From: Hydractinia symbiolongicarpus
Taxonomy: Eukaryota; Cnidaria; Hydrozoa; Anthoathecata; Hydractiniidae
Reading direction: 5' to 3'
NCBI RefSeq assembly: GCF_029227915.1
Contig: NC_079884.1
Location: 19,530,001 to 19,594,000, forward strand
Length of the DNA stretch: 64,000 nucleotides
Shown here: in pieces, positions 29,733-41,601 of the stretch
How the letters are laid out: each line of letters begins with the position of its first letter
Position numbering within the stretch: the stretch's first letter is position 1
Notes under the pieces: model-generated
Seen by the model: the letters and a program-made list of their open reading frames with translations, nothing else
What the model was told of the DNA's origin: nothing
Database searches by the model: none
Translations under genes and position numbers: made by a program

Positions 29733-32512
29733 GGTAGGCACTATAACCAGGGATCAAGTCGGAGGCGAATCTTTTATAAATTAAATTCTTCGAGTTACTC
29801 GTCAAAATCCGTCAAAGAACTTCATCGTTGTGTTCTTTACCTTCAAAGAGCTCTCCACGACTCGTTACCAAATCAGAGGGGTTAACAAATAAAAAAGGAG
29901 ATAATGATTTTACGTCTTAATTTTTATTTTCGACTTTTTTTTTCCTCAACGCAAGCTTTACAAAAATATTTTTTGTTTCTTGATTTAAAAATTATTGGTG
30001 GGATATTTTCGCATTTTTGATGAAACCACTGTAAACATTTCGAACATTCGGCCATGTCATCTGCGTTTTCTTCGTCGTAGGGCATGCGACAACTGTAGTA
30101 CAACTCAATAGCCAAAATTTTGATTTCGCATCTTAAAGATCTTAATGTTTTTTCTTCAGGAAAAGGAAGCATTTTTTCTTGATGCAAACACATAAGTAGA
30201 TGCGAACGCAATCTTTTACGATCGTAAACTACTTTAAATTTTTACAGACCTTGATATCATCGTTGTCATCCTTATCACCACTTGGCTGTATACAATCTTC
30301 GTTGTTGACAACTTCACCATACCCTCAAAAAAAGAAGTTATCTTTGGGAGATTCTTTGCGCCATTCTTCCACTTTCAGTAGTAGATTCTCTTGGTCCATT
30401 TTTGCTAATCTGTTTTTTACAGTACATATGATTACGTATATCACTTCTTTTAGGATAAAATCTCCTATTTGTTGTGGGTGGAACACTGTCGTCTCTAAAC
30501 AATTCATTCTTGACATATATTTTATGTGTCTTTCCATTTCTCGTACTTGACGCACTCCTTCCGCAACTAGTTGGGAAATTTTTTTAATTATTCTTTTATC
30601 GACTTTTTGGGACATTCCTCCAGCCTTAAAATTTACGATTTAATTATCTACTACCAAGTTTTACAACTACAGAGACGACACGAAGCTTTAAACATATACC
30701 TTTCCAACAAAATGTCCAGAATGTGATTCAGGGAATGTGATCCATATAGTTCGTTTCCACCGTACACCTTCTTTATTCTGTTGCCATTTATTTTTTAAGC
30801 TTTTAACGCAAACTTTTCTCTTCCACTCCGTGTTAGCATCAATCTAGGCGGTACATTTTAAATCATATGTATGACAAAAGTCAAAATTTGATCAACGGTT
30901 TAGACTGTGATTGTCAGAAAATTAGTTTCTACCTTATAATCAAGAAGTGTGATAATATCACGCATGATAATCTTGGCAGGACAATCCATCTTTTTTGTAT
31001 TTTGTGCCAGAAATCTTGACTTCCTGAAAGAGTGATCACCATCATTCTAAAAAATTAGTAGAGGCGCGAATTATCATCTTTCTTTTTCTTTTTTTTTTAG
31101 GAAAGCGGATAAATCATGCTTGCCTTTCTTGCGTCTTTCCTCTTATTGTTTTGAACTTTACTTTTGTCTGCTCCGTGCACGCAATCTAACGCCTCCATAC
31201 CCATAACGAGAAATGGTGTACCAGTAAAAAAAATTTGTTGGTTGTCAGACTTTTTGTCCTCAAACATGATCCTATGACCTTTTATATCAACATCTAAACA
31301 CATTAAAGTCCAACATTAATCGCAAAATTTGTCACTTCAGAGTATTACAGATAAGTATTACTTGTAAACCAACCTGGAGAACAAAAACCGCTTTTTTTAT
31401 GGTAAATCGAATAGTTCGTTCCAGTTTCAATCTTGTATTTTTCTATAATTCTTTTTGCTTCTTCCAAGGAATCCGCACGAACACACTTGTCTAAAATTAA
31501 ATAAATTACATATATCACTTCGTGCTTTAACTGATTCTTCAACAGAAGTCATGAATGGTCTTACCTGACAAGCTTGACATTTAATTTTCTGTGTCGTTAT
31601 TTTCCTCGTCATTGCTACCTTTCTCTCTTTTTTTGTCGTCTTGAATGTCGTCTTCGGTGCCATCTCCAACATCGCTCTCTTTGCTGCTTGAGATAAAAGT
31701 CCCATCTAGGTTTAAAATAAAAAAATAGTACACCAATAAAACTTACTAAAATAAGTTTAAATTATAATCAGGCATTTCTTAAACTTACTCGCTTTTTCAA
31801 TATCTTTTCTCTTTCTTTTTTCTCTTTTATTTTCTCTGTTTTCAGAGGTTTGTTTAATTTTATCACTATGATGAAATAAAGTTACAACGTAACTAAAAAC
31901 ACTTATTTATATCTTTTTCCCTTCACCTTACAAAATGTTTTCATTATTTTACAGGTCATCAATATTAAAGCACTCATTTGCCGCACATTTATTACAACCT
32001 TACTATTTTTTAGTTACAAGAAGATATTGATATCTTACTTACATAACTGCTCGATTAAAAAGCGGTGAATCTTCGAAGTCCTCATCTTCGCTGGATGAAA
32101 TAATTCCTTTTCTTGAATAAGCTAAATTTAAATATGTTTGTGCACGCCAAAAATGTTTTGAGTTTGCGACAATATTTTCATGTTATAATAATTGCTTGCT
32201 TCTTTAATATAAAAACAAAATATAAAAGTTTTCTTACCCATGTTAAATGTCATTTTAATTCACAGTACTTTCCTTTTTAAATTAACCACCAATTTCGAGA
32301 GAATGTTTTTAAAATCAGCAGAAATTAAAAACGTACGAAATTTTCAAAATAAAACCACGTGTTTTATTTATGTGACTTATAGTGTTTTGATATTTTCCCG
32401 GGGCGTTCAAAACATTTTTACTCGCTTATTGGACTATCGAGACCATCAGGTTAACTCGCCAAAATTATTTTGTATAAGACCTCCGACTTGACCCCTGGTT
32501 ATAGTGCCTACC
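29733..32512. mobile_element. MULE-like DNA transposon, 2.8 kb
   Basis: Ends are inverted copies of GGTAGGCACTATAACCAGGG. The flanking 9-bp direct repeats GTACTGAAG (29724-29732 and 32513-32521) are exact. A 9-bp duplication is typical of Mutator-like elements. It carries a spliced minus-strand gene with a CaRF-like domain and a PHD finger but no recognisable MULE transposase core, so it may be a non-autonomous derivative carrying accessory coding sequence. It sits between two divergently oriented host exons. Confidence 0.8.
29924..32253 (-). pseudogene. CaRF-like/PHD-finger gene of the MULE-like element
   Basis: Predicted exons (minus): 32253-32238, 32121-32043, 31865-31789, 31705-31565, 31490-31374, from 31293, about 31016-30933, 30843-30700, about 30615-30250, and 30211-29924. 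The phases checked fit. The N-terminus is acidic/basic (SSSEDEDFEDS). Then comes a CaRF-like region (TGTPFLVMGMEALDCVHGAD; FPESHSGHFVG; KMDQENLLLKVEEW) and a C-terminal PHD finger (CRMPYDEE, CSKCLQWFHQKC, CKAC). An in-frame TAA (followed at once by ATG) breaks it at about 31584, and an in-frame TGA occurs at about 30325. One intron may use a GC donor. Confidence 0.55.
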
Positions 32513-32590
32513 GTACTGAAGCGAATAGGATTTAGCCAAGACTGTCTTTTATCAGTTGGATTTATTGAAGGAAAGACATTTGGGGGAAAT

Positions 32591-32610
32591 ATGCCTGAAT
32601 TAGCTGAAGA
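32591..32610 (+). CDS. candidate first coding exon of a host gene
   Basis: ATGCCTGAATTAGCTGAAGA is followed by the strong donor GTGAGTAA, giving MPELAE plus two bases. It lies downstream of the MULE-like insertion and on the plus strand, as does eIF3g at 58058, so it could be the eIF3g first exon. The phase (2) does not fit exon 58058-58149 directly, so at least one more exon would be needed. Weak call. Confidence 0.3.
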
Positions 32611-32999
32611 GTGAGTAAATCTCTTATTTTATTGTTTATGTAAATATAAAATTGTTGGTTCATTACATCAATGCCTGTATTGCTTTCTCAATTTTAAAAA
32701 TTGAGCCTATTTTAAAAACCTCCTCTCTTTCTCAAAAAGCCAGGTTGTAATCTCGCGTTCTCTTCTAGCCGTTGAAAAAATTACTATTTCCTAATTGCAA
32801 TTTATACTGAATTTCCCATTTCATTTAGCTCAAACCATCACTTAACGGATTAAAAACTTCCCAATAGTTCTCATTGTTTATAAATGCACAAAAAAATAAG
32901 TAAAATATGTAGCTAACTATATAGCTAGCTAATTAAAACCATAGTATGCAAGACAACAATGTAATATGTTTATTTTAGCAATATATTTCAAAGTATTAC

Positions 33000-34180
33000 T
33001 TCATCATCAGGCTATAAGTAAAAGTATATAAACAATAAAACTGCTAAATAAAAAGTATTCACATCACATATCAACATCTACCTACATACACTATACACAA
33101 GTTAAAAGGTATTAAATGATTAAAATTCCCATAAGGGATAAGTCATAATTAAACTTTTATTACTAATTCACGGCTTTTAAACTCTTCCTTTGTGTTAATT
33201 TTAGGCTTTATTTCCTGAATGAAAAGTGCCTCCAGTGTCATTAAATGATATTCTGACCACGGCAGTATATTTATGCTCTTTGATACGGGTTAAAAGATGT
33301 CGGGTAGTCTGCCCCACATAACACGATAGACATCGTGAACATGTTATTTTGTACACTAAACCACTTTGCATAGGCTTTGCCACAGGTGATTTCAATGATG
33401 GTAGAACTGATTTTCTTTTCTTAATTGTAGAGACAATTTTGCATGGTGCATTGATGCGTTTTAACGAGCGTTCAAATTTCTCCGTCACCTTCCCTCGATA
33501 TTGAAGAAAAACAAGTTTTTTCTCGGCTTCATCGTCGTTACTTTCTTCTACCGTAGGTGGTTTTGGTCGGTATATCTTTTCCAGGGTCTTCTCGATAATT
33601 TCTTCGTAAAACGATGGGGGGTACTGGTTATTCTCAAGGAGAGATTTTGCGTTTAAGAGACTTTGATGAAAATTCTCCCAGGTACTACATGCGTAATGAA
33701 TCCTATACATCAGACCGGTTACTACGGAACGTTTATACTTTATGGGAGCTAGCGAATGGAAATTCATTGTTAATCCTGTGTCACTAGCTTTCCTATACCA
33801 CGTTGATGTGAAATTCTCGCCTCTGTGTATGATTCGCATGTCCAGAAATGGAATACTGCCTTTTTGTTCTCTTTCCACGGTAAACTTTAGGTTGGGATGG
33901 AAGTTGTTTATTTCCATAAGTTTGTCATTAATTTGTTCTCTATTGATATCTCTCAGGATATCATCCATGTACTGGGAGTATAGCTTTGCGTCGTGTTTTA
34001 TACGTGTGTCAAACTTGCTAAGCCAGCCATTAGGAGCTGGCAGAGTTCCCATCGCTAATCCGTCCTTTTGTCTGTAGTAACCATCATGTGTTAGGAGCAA
34101 CACATCACGACTGCACATGTTTGCTAGTTGAACGTCCAAATGACTCGTAAATACCTTAAAGAAAATGATTTGCTAGCTTC
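33000..34180 (-). mobile_element. Penelope-like element, truncated
   Basis: Minus-strand fragment with reverse transcriptase and GIY-YIG endonuclease typical of Penelope-like elements. The 5' part, including RT motifs before the primer grip, is missing. The 3' side near 33000 shows the TGATGATGAAGT-type tail. Confidence 0.75.
33201..34139 (-). pseudogene. Penelope-like RT plus GIY-YIG endonuclease
   Basis: 312 codons. The RT active site is YSQYMDDIL (about residues 54-62), followed by FTVEREQKGSIPFLDMRI as in Penelope RTs. There is a linker of ~140 residues, then the GIY-YIG-type domain (GLVYKITCSRCLSCYVGQTT then RHLLTRIKEH). The end after that diverges, so the last residues are probably out of frame. 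5'-truncated, with no ATG start needed or seen. It would nick target DNA and prime reverse transcription in an intact copy. Confidence 0.8.
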
Positions 34181-34189
34181 TCCTTTTGA

Positions 34190-35340
34190 TAAGGGTGTAG
34201 GCATTTGCTTAATGAAAACTGATACATATGGCTGATACATATACATGCGGCTCGGAAATTTAATATGCGTGGAATATTTCTTTTCAGAAGGTGCAAGAGA
34301 ATTAGATCACACAAAACCATCTATGAGAGAATAACACCATTGAATATAAATAATTTTTTTTTTGTTTTTTTAATCAAAAACAAAAATAATATCAAGCAAA
34401 AAAGTTTTTTTTACAAAAAAAATAGTTATGGTGGTTTTGATGTGATTTATAACAAAAATTAGCTATTAATTGTCTTGGTTACTCAGTAAAAACACACTTA
34501 TTAATCGAGAATATTGCATTATGGCACATTTTTGGTATACAACATCATACGCATGGAACGCAATTTGTAAATTAGGGGAATGAATCGGGATGCCGGGTAA
34601 GAAAATAATTAAGTAAGGCAGGACTGATAACGCATGCTGCTAGTAATCATAACAAGGTAATCATCACCAAAATGCTTGCCCAAGGCAAAGAGGGTAATTT
34701 CCTAAGGGTATGCACGTTTTGGTTGGCCCTCACAAGTTTATGTCCTCATGGATCATAATATTGTGAATGGTTTCCAAGGCATGACCCAGATCTCTTCATG
34801 CTTGAATTACATACTCATATCCTCTATTCACGGGGTACATTTCACAACTAATTATACATTTACCTATCACTTGTAATTAATGATTAATTATTTAGTTTAT
34901 TAACTATATACTTATTTAATAATTTATTCTCATGCATGAAGGATATTGTTTCTCTTCCACTTCAATCATGAAGGTACACTGCACTTCACTATAAACCGAT
35001 AATCACATATGGTGTCTTCTGCACCCAATAAACATGTGTTATCAATAATCATGAGCTAAAGGTGGAATGCACAAGCTGGTCCAGTATTGGCCCAGCATGT
35101 GTTACCACAATAATAATATCAGGATTCATAAAAGGGTGTGCCTCACCGTAATGATAATAAGTGATAATAATATCAAGTAATAATATGATACGCAAGCCTC
35201 ACACACGCATCTGTCCAAATGTTATATGGCTGATGTAGGAAGCCCGACATCCCCAAATTTCCCCAAATTAGTGTGGGTATTGGAGGAAAAAGTCAGTAGA
35301 TAGATAGATGTGCATATTTTACATGGCTAGCCTCACAAAT
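34190..35340. other. intergenic, no gene recognised
   Basis: A+T-rich with short simple repeats (TAATAATATCAAG-like near 35100-35190, TAGA run near 35297). No exon, RNA or TE protein was recognised. Confidence 0.55.
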
Positions 35341-35344
35341 ATCG

Positions 35345-35645
35345 AGGGATATACCCTGTCTATTATTTCCAGGAGGGGCCATGGCGTAGATGGAGAGTCC
35401 TAGAGTTATTAATGCTCATTTTGAGCTACGCAGACCCAATTAGAGCCCGCGCTCTACTAGACAACTCCCGGCAACATCCAACGGCCCACACAGTGTGCCA
35501 TCTTCCCAATTTCCCTCACATGGCTTGGGTTAACCCGGGGCTATGGTAACATTCACTCGCCCATGTTGAATCGCCGTCAAGAGGAATCGAACCCCGGTCT
35601 CCCGCACAGATTCTGAGAGCTATAACCACTAATCTACGGCGTCAT
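35345..35645 (-). mobile_element. tRNA-derived SINE
   Basis: The minus strand begins with a 72-nt tRNA-like head (35643-35572). Acceptor arms CGCCGT/ACGGCG pair, an A-box-like TAGATTAGTGGTTA and a perfect B box GGTTCGATTCC are present. A ~230-bp body follows. The head could be transcribed by RNA polymerase III. It is not a tRNA gene, because the anticodon arm is poor and the tail is not CCA-ready. Confidence 0.65.
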
Positions 35646-35868
35646 TAAGAGTACCGGCTTTTATGCGTCAACAACATACATACATACAAAGGAGCCTAGA
35701 TACACGTAAAACTGTACAAAAGCAAATAACAGTCTATAGCCAAAATAAACACAAAGTCATAATACTTGACATATATAAAATCCATATTACGACAGGACCT
35801 AGTCTAGCAATTATAATACAATAAATAACAAAGATCCCTCTGTAAATTTAAATGGATCGAATGTCCCA

Positions 35869-36867
35869 CTACCTAGGCACGTCATTGAGGTTGGCCATTT
35901 TAGAACACCACTGTGTTAACACTTTATTGGGAAGATGGATATATCGACGATAACAGTCGCTGGACCACCTGCCTAAGATCTTAATGGCAGAGTCTGGAAT
36001 ACTGCAAGATGCTGCGGCAGAGGCCCCACCAATCCTAAAGCTATGCGTATTGAGATCGGGCCCATTTACACTAATTTTTACAAAGGCAGAAACTAACTTC
36101 TTAGTAACAAATTCGCCGTTGGAGAGAACAAATCAAGGACCCTGATGAGTACCTCGGTACGCAAAAAATTGTAAGAAAGCTTTGACAGGACACAAATCAC
36201 CCTTAATCCTTCCAAACCTAATTTGAAATGTTTTCCTAAAGGGATCTGTTTTAGAACTTTTGATAGTCATATAAAGAGTATTGTTGCAAGGTGAGAAGCT
36301 AAACTCGGATGGGGACAAGTGAATATTGCGATCAAAATTGGTTATGGAAGGGCAAACATATTCCGAAACTCTTAACAGACCAAAGAAGGCAAACAAAATA
36401 AGGCATCGCCACATAGCTTTTTCACAAAATGAAAAACATGAATTGTTGATAAATCTTAGCGTTTCGTGTAGGTGGGAGGGCGTGATTGGCAGTCTCTGGC
36501 TGCTTACAACATTCTCAGTTCGCCGAATACCCCTCATGACGTAGTACAATTTTCCCATGTCAGATATCTTTTCGGAAAATCCACAGATTAGACTTTGGTA
36601 CTGTGTCCTGCACAAGTACACCTTAATAGTAGCATATTTGACCCGCGTTGACATAAAAGTGACATAAAGCTGAAGGTGGGATTCAATGAGCGGAAACATC
36701 CGGATAGAGGCGTGGTGGCAAAACATTCTGTAGGATGAGAGTCCAGAACGGTAGGTAAGTCGGGTGTTTGGCGATAAAGCAGCATCGAAGAGGTAATTCA
36801 TTGTCACACTAAGCATTCGGAGATTGACGAGGGAATAGGAGTAGGAAGCTCTTCGGCGTATGGGCAC
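35869..36867 (-). pseudogene. YR: tyrosine recombinase of the DIRS-like element
   Basis: About 330 codons. It has an N-terminal core-binding region (TRLTYRSGLSSYRMFC) and a catalytic domain with box I Arg in FGLLRVSEYV, box II HSFRIGGASAAA, then GRWSSDCYRRYI with the probable nucleophile Tyr. One in-frame TGA lies at 36133-36135, between the catalytic Arg and the HxxR box, and breaks the frame. It would integrate circular DNA copies in place of a DDE integrase. Confidence 0.8.
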
Positions 36868-37079
36868 TGCTCTTTGAACTTTGCAACCTGTAAACGCGAA
36901 AGTAGGTCTGCATAATTATTAGAAGTGCCACAAATGTGGCGCATCAGCAAATTTATGTTGTGATTTGCCGTAAAATAAAACAACAAGCGAACAAGTTTCA
37001 TGATGTGCTCACATTTGCACGAACCTGTACTCCATATGCGGAGAATGGTCTCGTTGTCTGTAAAAATGATAACCTGGGT
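36804..37079 (-). pseudogene. RNase H domain, C-terminal half
   Basis: Part of the DIRS-like pol. It keeps VIIFTDNETILRIWSTGSCK with the acidic Asp-Asn and a HICGTSNNYADLLSRL tail. It is split from its N-terminal half (38799-39239) by the hAT-like insertion at the codons for DTQ. Confidence 0.7.
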
Positions 37080-38798
37080 CAGGGTGGCCACAAGTCATGG
37101 AATTTCTGGAAATCATGGAAAAGTCATGGAATTTTATTTGGTCTGGAAAAAGTCATGGAAAACAGGATTTTCATGAAAAAGTCATGAAAAAGTCATGGAA
37201 CTTTTTTTCCTTGACAACCTAAGTTTTTGACTGGCTAAATATTTTTGCAGTTTATATTTTGTAGCATAAATTTCAAGAAAACTTAATTTCAATTTTTTGA
37301 ACAGTTTCATTGTCAAGCTTTGTTGCAATATAACATAGTTGTGTTTGGTTTTATTATAGTATAAATTTGTTTTATTATACATTATGTCATGTGACTGCTT
37401 AGTTTACAAGCAATGATAACTTATGTAATCTGTGTGGTAAAATCGTTTTCAATCAATGTTTCTTCTAAGGAAGGGAGTCCTAGCATAGTTTTAGCTTTTA
37501 GCATGGGACAGGAATATATTAACTTATTAACATTGATGTTGAGGAGGTCCAGAATTGATTGCCAGTTGACATGGTGAACACAGGCACAGCTGTAAAGGCT
37601 ATTTTGCGGTCAAAAGAGATAACAGATGAGGTAAAACATCAGTTCCGAAAAGATTCTGTGGTTTTTCTAACTAATCTGATATTGAAGCTACAAGAGAGAA
37701 GTCCCTTGAAGTATCTTATCGTTCGATACTCCTCCTCATTATCACCAGTCAAGAAAGCTACAAGTCAGTTTATATCTCTGGTTGAAAAGCTTCATCAGGT
37801 TGATCATGTGTTGCCTTCTGTAGCAGATTCGACAAAAGAAGAGCTTAAGAAATTCTGGTCATCGCTCGACGCACCTACTAAGGAAGAGTTTGTGCAATTT
37901 GATTTCAGCAAATCAAGAGTGGATGAATTCCTAAGGCCGTATTTCAAAGATCAAAAAGCGTTATAGGCCATCTGTAAAGTGATCCTCACATTATCACACA
38001 TTCAATCTGCTGTTGAACGGGGATTTAGTATCAATAAAGAACTGTTGATTGAGAATCTTTAAGAGAAATGTATTGTTAGCCAAAGAGTTGTATATGACCA
38101 CCTACAATCATCCAATGTGGATTTGCATGAGTATCAATTGAGTAATGGTCTGTTGAAAAGTTGTAAAGCTGCCAGACAAAGATACGGAACACATCTGGAA
38201 GACCAAAAAAGAAAAGTCAACAAAGACAAGAAATCAAACAAAAGAAAATCAATAACAGACGAAATCAACAATGTTAAAAACTATAAGAAAAGATTAATCT
38301 CATCCATCAATGCACTGAACACGGATATTGAAAAACTCTGCTACGAAGTTGAGGAATCTGAGAACATGGATTTTTTAGTTAAAGCAAATGCTTTTAGAAG
38401 GAAGGTCACCGAAAAGAAAGCTAACATAGCCGATCTAGATAAAGCTGTGGAGAAGCTAACGAAGGATCTTCGGAAAGAGAAGTAACGTCAATGCTCACAG
38501 ACTCTATATAGGATATTAGTTGATATTTGTTGTTTTTCTAGTCTATTTTTTTTCTAAAGTTCTGATTTTATATGAATATTCTGTATGAATATATATGTTC
38601 TTTATATTTTGACACGATTTTGTTATTTTTCATCATGTAGAAAAAAGTACTTGTACTTTTTTCGGCAAAGTTGTTCTCTAAATAATGAAATTTATGGTTT
38701 GTTTAATAATTAATTAATTTAGGGGTTTAATTTTTCTTAACGGTTTTAGTCATGGAAAAGTCATGGAATTTCTTTTACCAAATTCTGTGGCCACCCTG
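37080..38798 (+). mobile_element. hAT-like DNA transposon, 1.7 kb
   Basis: The TIR is CAGGGTGGCCACA at both ends, with subterminal AAAGTCATGGAA repeats (37092-37205 and 38748-38770). The flanking direct repeat is CTGGGT (37074-37079, 38799-38804), 6 bp, where hAT normally gives 8 and some branches 5-6. Removal restores the RNase H reading frame. It encodes a decayed transposase. Confidence 0.75.
37559..38485 (+). pseudogene. hAT-like transposase, C-terminal remnant
   Basis: The open pieces 37559-37966 and 38117-38485 are separated by stops near 37966 and 38060. The middle shows VILTLSHIQSAVERGFSINK, the dimerisation-type motif of hAT-like transposases. The C-terminus is a Lys/Glu coiled coil. 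The catalytic N-terminal region is absent, so it is inactive. Confidence 0.6.
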
Positions 38799-39239
38799 CT
38801 GGGTATCAGACCACTTCTCACTCCACGAATGTACTGCTATAACAACCACAAGCAATTCAAGAAAGGTAATGCTGTAATTGTTGGTGTTGTAAAAAGGGAT
38901 GGAAAACCATTTCCCATTGTAAAAACAGCCTAAACCACTCATGGAAGCATCTGTAAACATGTTTAAACTTTCTGATGTGAGGAATGATGTTTGGATGACC
39001 GCCATCCCATTCCAACTGGGTAAAAAATTCAGCCACCACTCAATGTCCTTGCGGGATTCCGATGTAACGGAGATGTGATGGTAAAGGCTACTTACAGTAG
39101 TAGAAAGGTCAATTAACCTGCGCAAAAAAATGCGACCACATTTGACAACTTTGCATGCAAAAGACAACATTCCTATGAGTGATAGTAGCTCCTTTTTTGT
39201 GCATTTTTTCTTTCCTTTCCACACTCTTAGCAAGGACAA
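38799..39239 (-). pseudogene. RT connection and RNase H N-terminal half
   Basis: Continues the DIRS-like pol: LLSLIGMLSFACKVVKCGRI is the RT thumb/connection pattern, then FTDASMSGLGCFY with the first RNase H Asp, then ITFLELLVVVIAVHSW with the Glu. It is cut at 38798 by the hAT-like insertion. Confidence 0.7.
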
Positions 39240-39381
39240 AATAACATCAAATTTGTCCTGAGGTAAACGTATAACGAATTCAGTGGTATCAATTTCAATG
39301 CCTAAATAGGTCAGGACGCAGGTTGGACCAACAATTTTTTCCGGGGTTAAAGGAACTCCTGGCAGTTAAAGACCTGCTGAA

Positions 39382-40521
39382 TTAAATTAATGATATTTTG
39401 GCAGGCGGCTTTTGAGGAATTACATGTAGCCGAATGGCAGCAAGGTACTGAAGAATCCAGTGAAGTAGGTCCGCAAAGTGATTAAACGTAAACGGTGACG
39501 ACCGTCCACTGAGGGGAAGAACAACATCAAAAAAATATCTTCCCTGCCATTTGTAACCAAGGAGGTACCAGTCATCCGGGTGAACTGGGCATAACCGGAA
39601 GGCATGTTTGATATCCAGTTTAGCTAGAAAGCAGACTCGGCCAAGTTCACGTACCATATCAATGGCATCGTCAAATGATGAATATGTAACTGAATAAGAG
39701 TCCTTAGAAATGCCATCGTTAACCGAGAATCCTTGTAGTGATGAGGGGTCTAAAATTACCCGGATGGAACCATCTTTTTTAGGTGCTGCACCCAATGGGG
39801 AGCAATGAAAACTAGGAAGAGGAGGGCAATCAAAAGGGCCAACTGTATGCCCTCTATTCAACTCTTTTAAAATAGCCTCATCAACTTTGCTTGCATGTTC
39901 CATAGAGGATTTGTTGTTGGAAGTTGATGGGAAAAGTTGTCCATGTTGGTACCCAAGTTTAAACCCATGGCTAAAGCCAGAAAGGATAAAGTTGACTAAG
40001 ACCCGATTGGGATGTGAAACTAATAATTTGCCCAATAATAAGACATTTACAGGAGTGAAAACAAAGGACTTAATCGGAAAAAAAATATTGGGTACTTGGC
40101 TGAGAGGGCCTAAATGAGCAACGGTGCCCTGGGTGGTGTTTAGAGCAATGGGGGCACTTGTGTGGAAAGGGACATGTATTGGAACATGACATGCCTCTAT
40201 TGAACTGCCAGCACACCCTGAGAGTTGATGGAAATCGGACCTGGGAAAGCTGCTTGCGGGAAGATGCTGGGAAGCATTCCGAAACGCGGGGCCTAACCCA
40301 CCTGCACTGGAAGACCGGGGGCAATTCGTAGCAAAATGTCCTTGCTGACCACAACTAAAACATACGTAAGAAGTTCTTGTGGAGGTGGAGGAGGTGTACA
40401 ACTTAGTTAACAATGGAGCCCCTCTCAAGTGTTGGGTAACGAGCAAATCGTCAAGTTGGTCCCATCTCCGCAGAGAATCATTAGCTAACTGCAGCCAATG
40501 CAGTTTGTTGAAGGCACACAC
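39382..40521 (-). pseudogene. DIRS-like zinc knuckle plus reverse transcriptase, broken
   Basis: 379 codons. A CCHC knuckle (CFSCGQQGHFATNCPR) lies near residue 55. A linker follows, then RT with SPLGAAPKKDGSIRVILDPS, LAKLDIKHAFRLCPV and YFFDVVLPLSGRSSPFTFNH. The frame then degenerates at the place where the YxDD active site should be, and I cannot find that motif before the connection domain at 39239. The RT is therefore dead. Confidence 0.75.
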
Positions 40522-40555
40522 AGCGGAGAAGACATATTGGTTGGCAAACTAGAGT

Positions 40556-41601
40556 TTAATAGGTGACCAGCTGTGTGGCAAGATGGGGATAAAAATAAAT
40601 AAGGCTAGGTAGATAGTTGCTCCATGCCAGGCACCAGGAGGCAAAGTCCTTAATCCTAGACCTACCCGAGACATTCCTGCTTAGCGAGAGTCGGGGGACT
40701 CCATCTGCAGTTCTGACATTGAGATCGTACTCACCATCATCGTCAGGGACAAACGACGAATTTAGGGATGGTGGAAGGAGTAGTTCTAAATTAACATACT
40801 CCAAACGCTTAATTTTCTCCAAAACAGCCTTAGGTACTGCGGGCAGCGAAGGTACAGAACATTGGGCCTGGGGGATGTGAGAAGACAACAAAGGGGCCTC
40901 AATGCGCACAGCTTCATCTGTAAGCTGAGGAACCACAACAGCATTCGCGCCATCTTGATCAAGAATTGGGTCCAAAGAGCCGGCAGGCCGAACACAAGAG
41001 CGCGAGGAAAACAAAGATGGCGCAGTGTAATGGTGCCCCAAATACGTGGTTGGTACAGTTTCAAATTATGTAATTGGTTAGCCTCTACTTGGCTACGAAT
41101 TTCCGTGCGGACAAAATCAAATAGGTCCTTTTTCAAATTGTCAAAAGTTGTATTTTTTCGTTTGAACAGGACTCTTTTATTCAAGGCTTTATGAACTTTA
41201 GACGAAGGTATGGTTTTGTGCAAAGGAATTTCCTCACCAGAGGCATTGCTGATGTTGGCATCGTCAGAGGATAATTCAGTGACCACGTGTTGCTGGGGAA
41301 GGTCGCTATCTCCAATACGTGTTGCACTGGTAAAATGAGCCATCAAAAGCTCAACAATATTCAGAAGAGATTTCCCTCTTGTGTGGATGTTCAAGGAGTT
41401 GGCCAGTAGGAGGAGCGCTTCCTTGCCCATAGAGGCCCACTGCTCAGCTGTGCGCATGTGAAACTCTGTTTCAAACACAGGAGTGTCAAAAAACTGCTTA
41501 TCAGACTGTGGTGTGGATGAGCAGCATGGTTGTTCACTGGGCGTGTCTGTTGCTGGTGCTTTAGTGCCTTTTTGAAGAGGTTGTTTATTTTTAGGTGCCA
41601 T
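40556..41601 (-). pseudogene. gag-like protein of the DIRS-like element
   Basis: Two overlapping frames (41601-40786 and 41041-40556) join around 41000. The first starts MAPKNKQPLQKGTKAPATD, and the second carries the segment leading to the zinc knuckle (IKRLEYVNLELLLPPSL; FASWCLAWSNYL). The latter is a common pre-knuckle block in DIRS-like gag proteins. One frameshift separates them. Confidence 0.6.

Larger units (their letters stand above)
35869..41601 (-). mobile_element. DIRS-like (tyrosine recombinase) retrotransposon, defective
   Basis: Minus-strand order is gag-like ORF with zinc knuckle, reverse transcriptase, RNase H, tyrosine recombinase, which is the DIRS/Ngaro layout. It is interrupted by a hAT-like element at 37080-38798 within RNase H and by several stops. 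Terminal repeats of the type used by DIRS elements were not located, so the ends are those of the coding region. Confidence 0.75.

Noticed and set aside
35572-35643. Functional tRNA gene
   Set aside because: A and B boxes are present, but it is embedded in a ~300-bp repeat and the cloverleaf's anticodon arm is poor, so it was called a SINE head.
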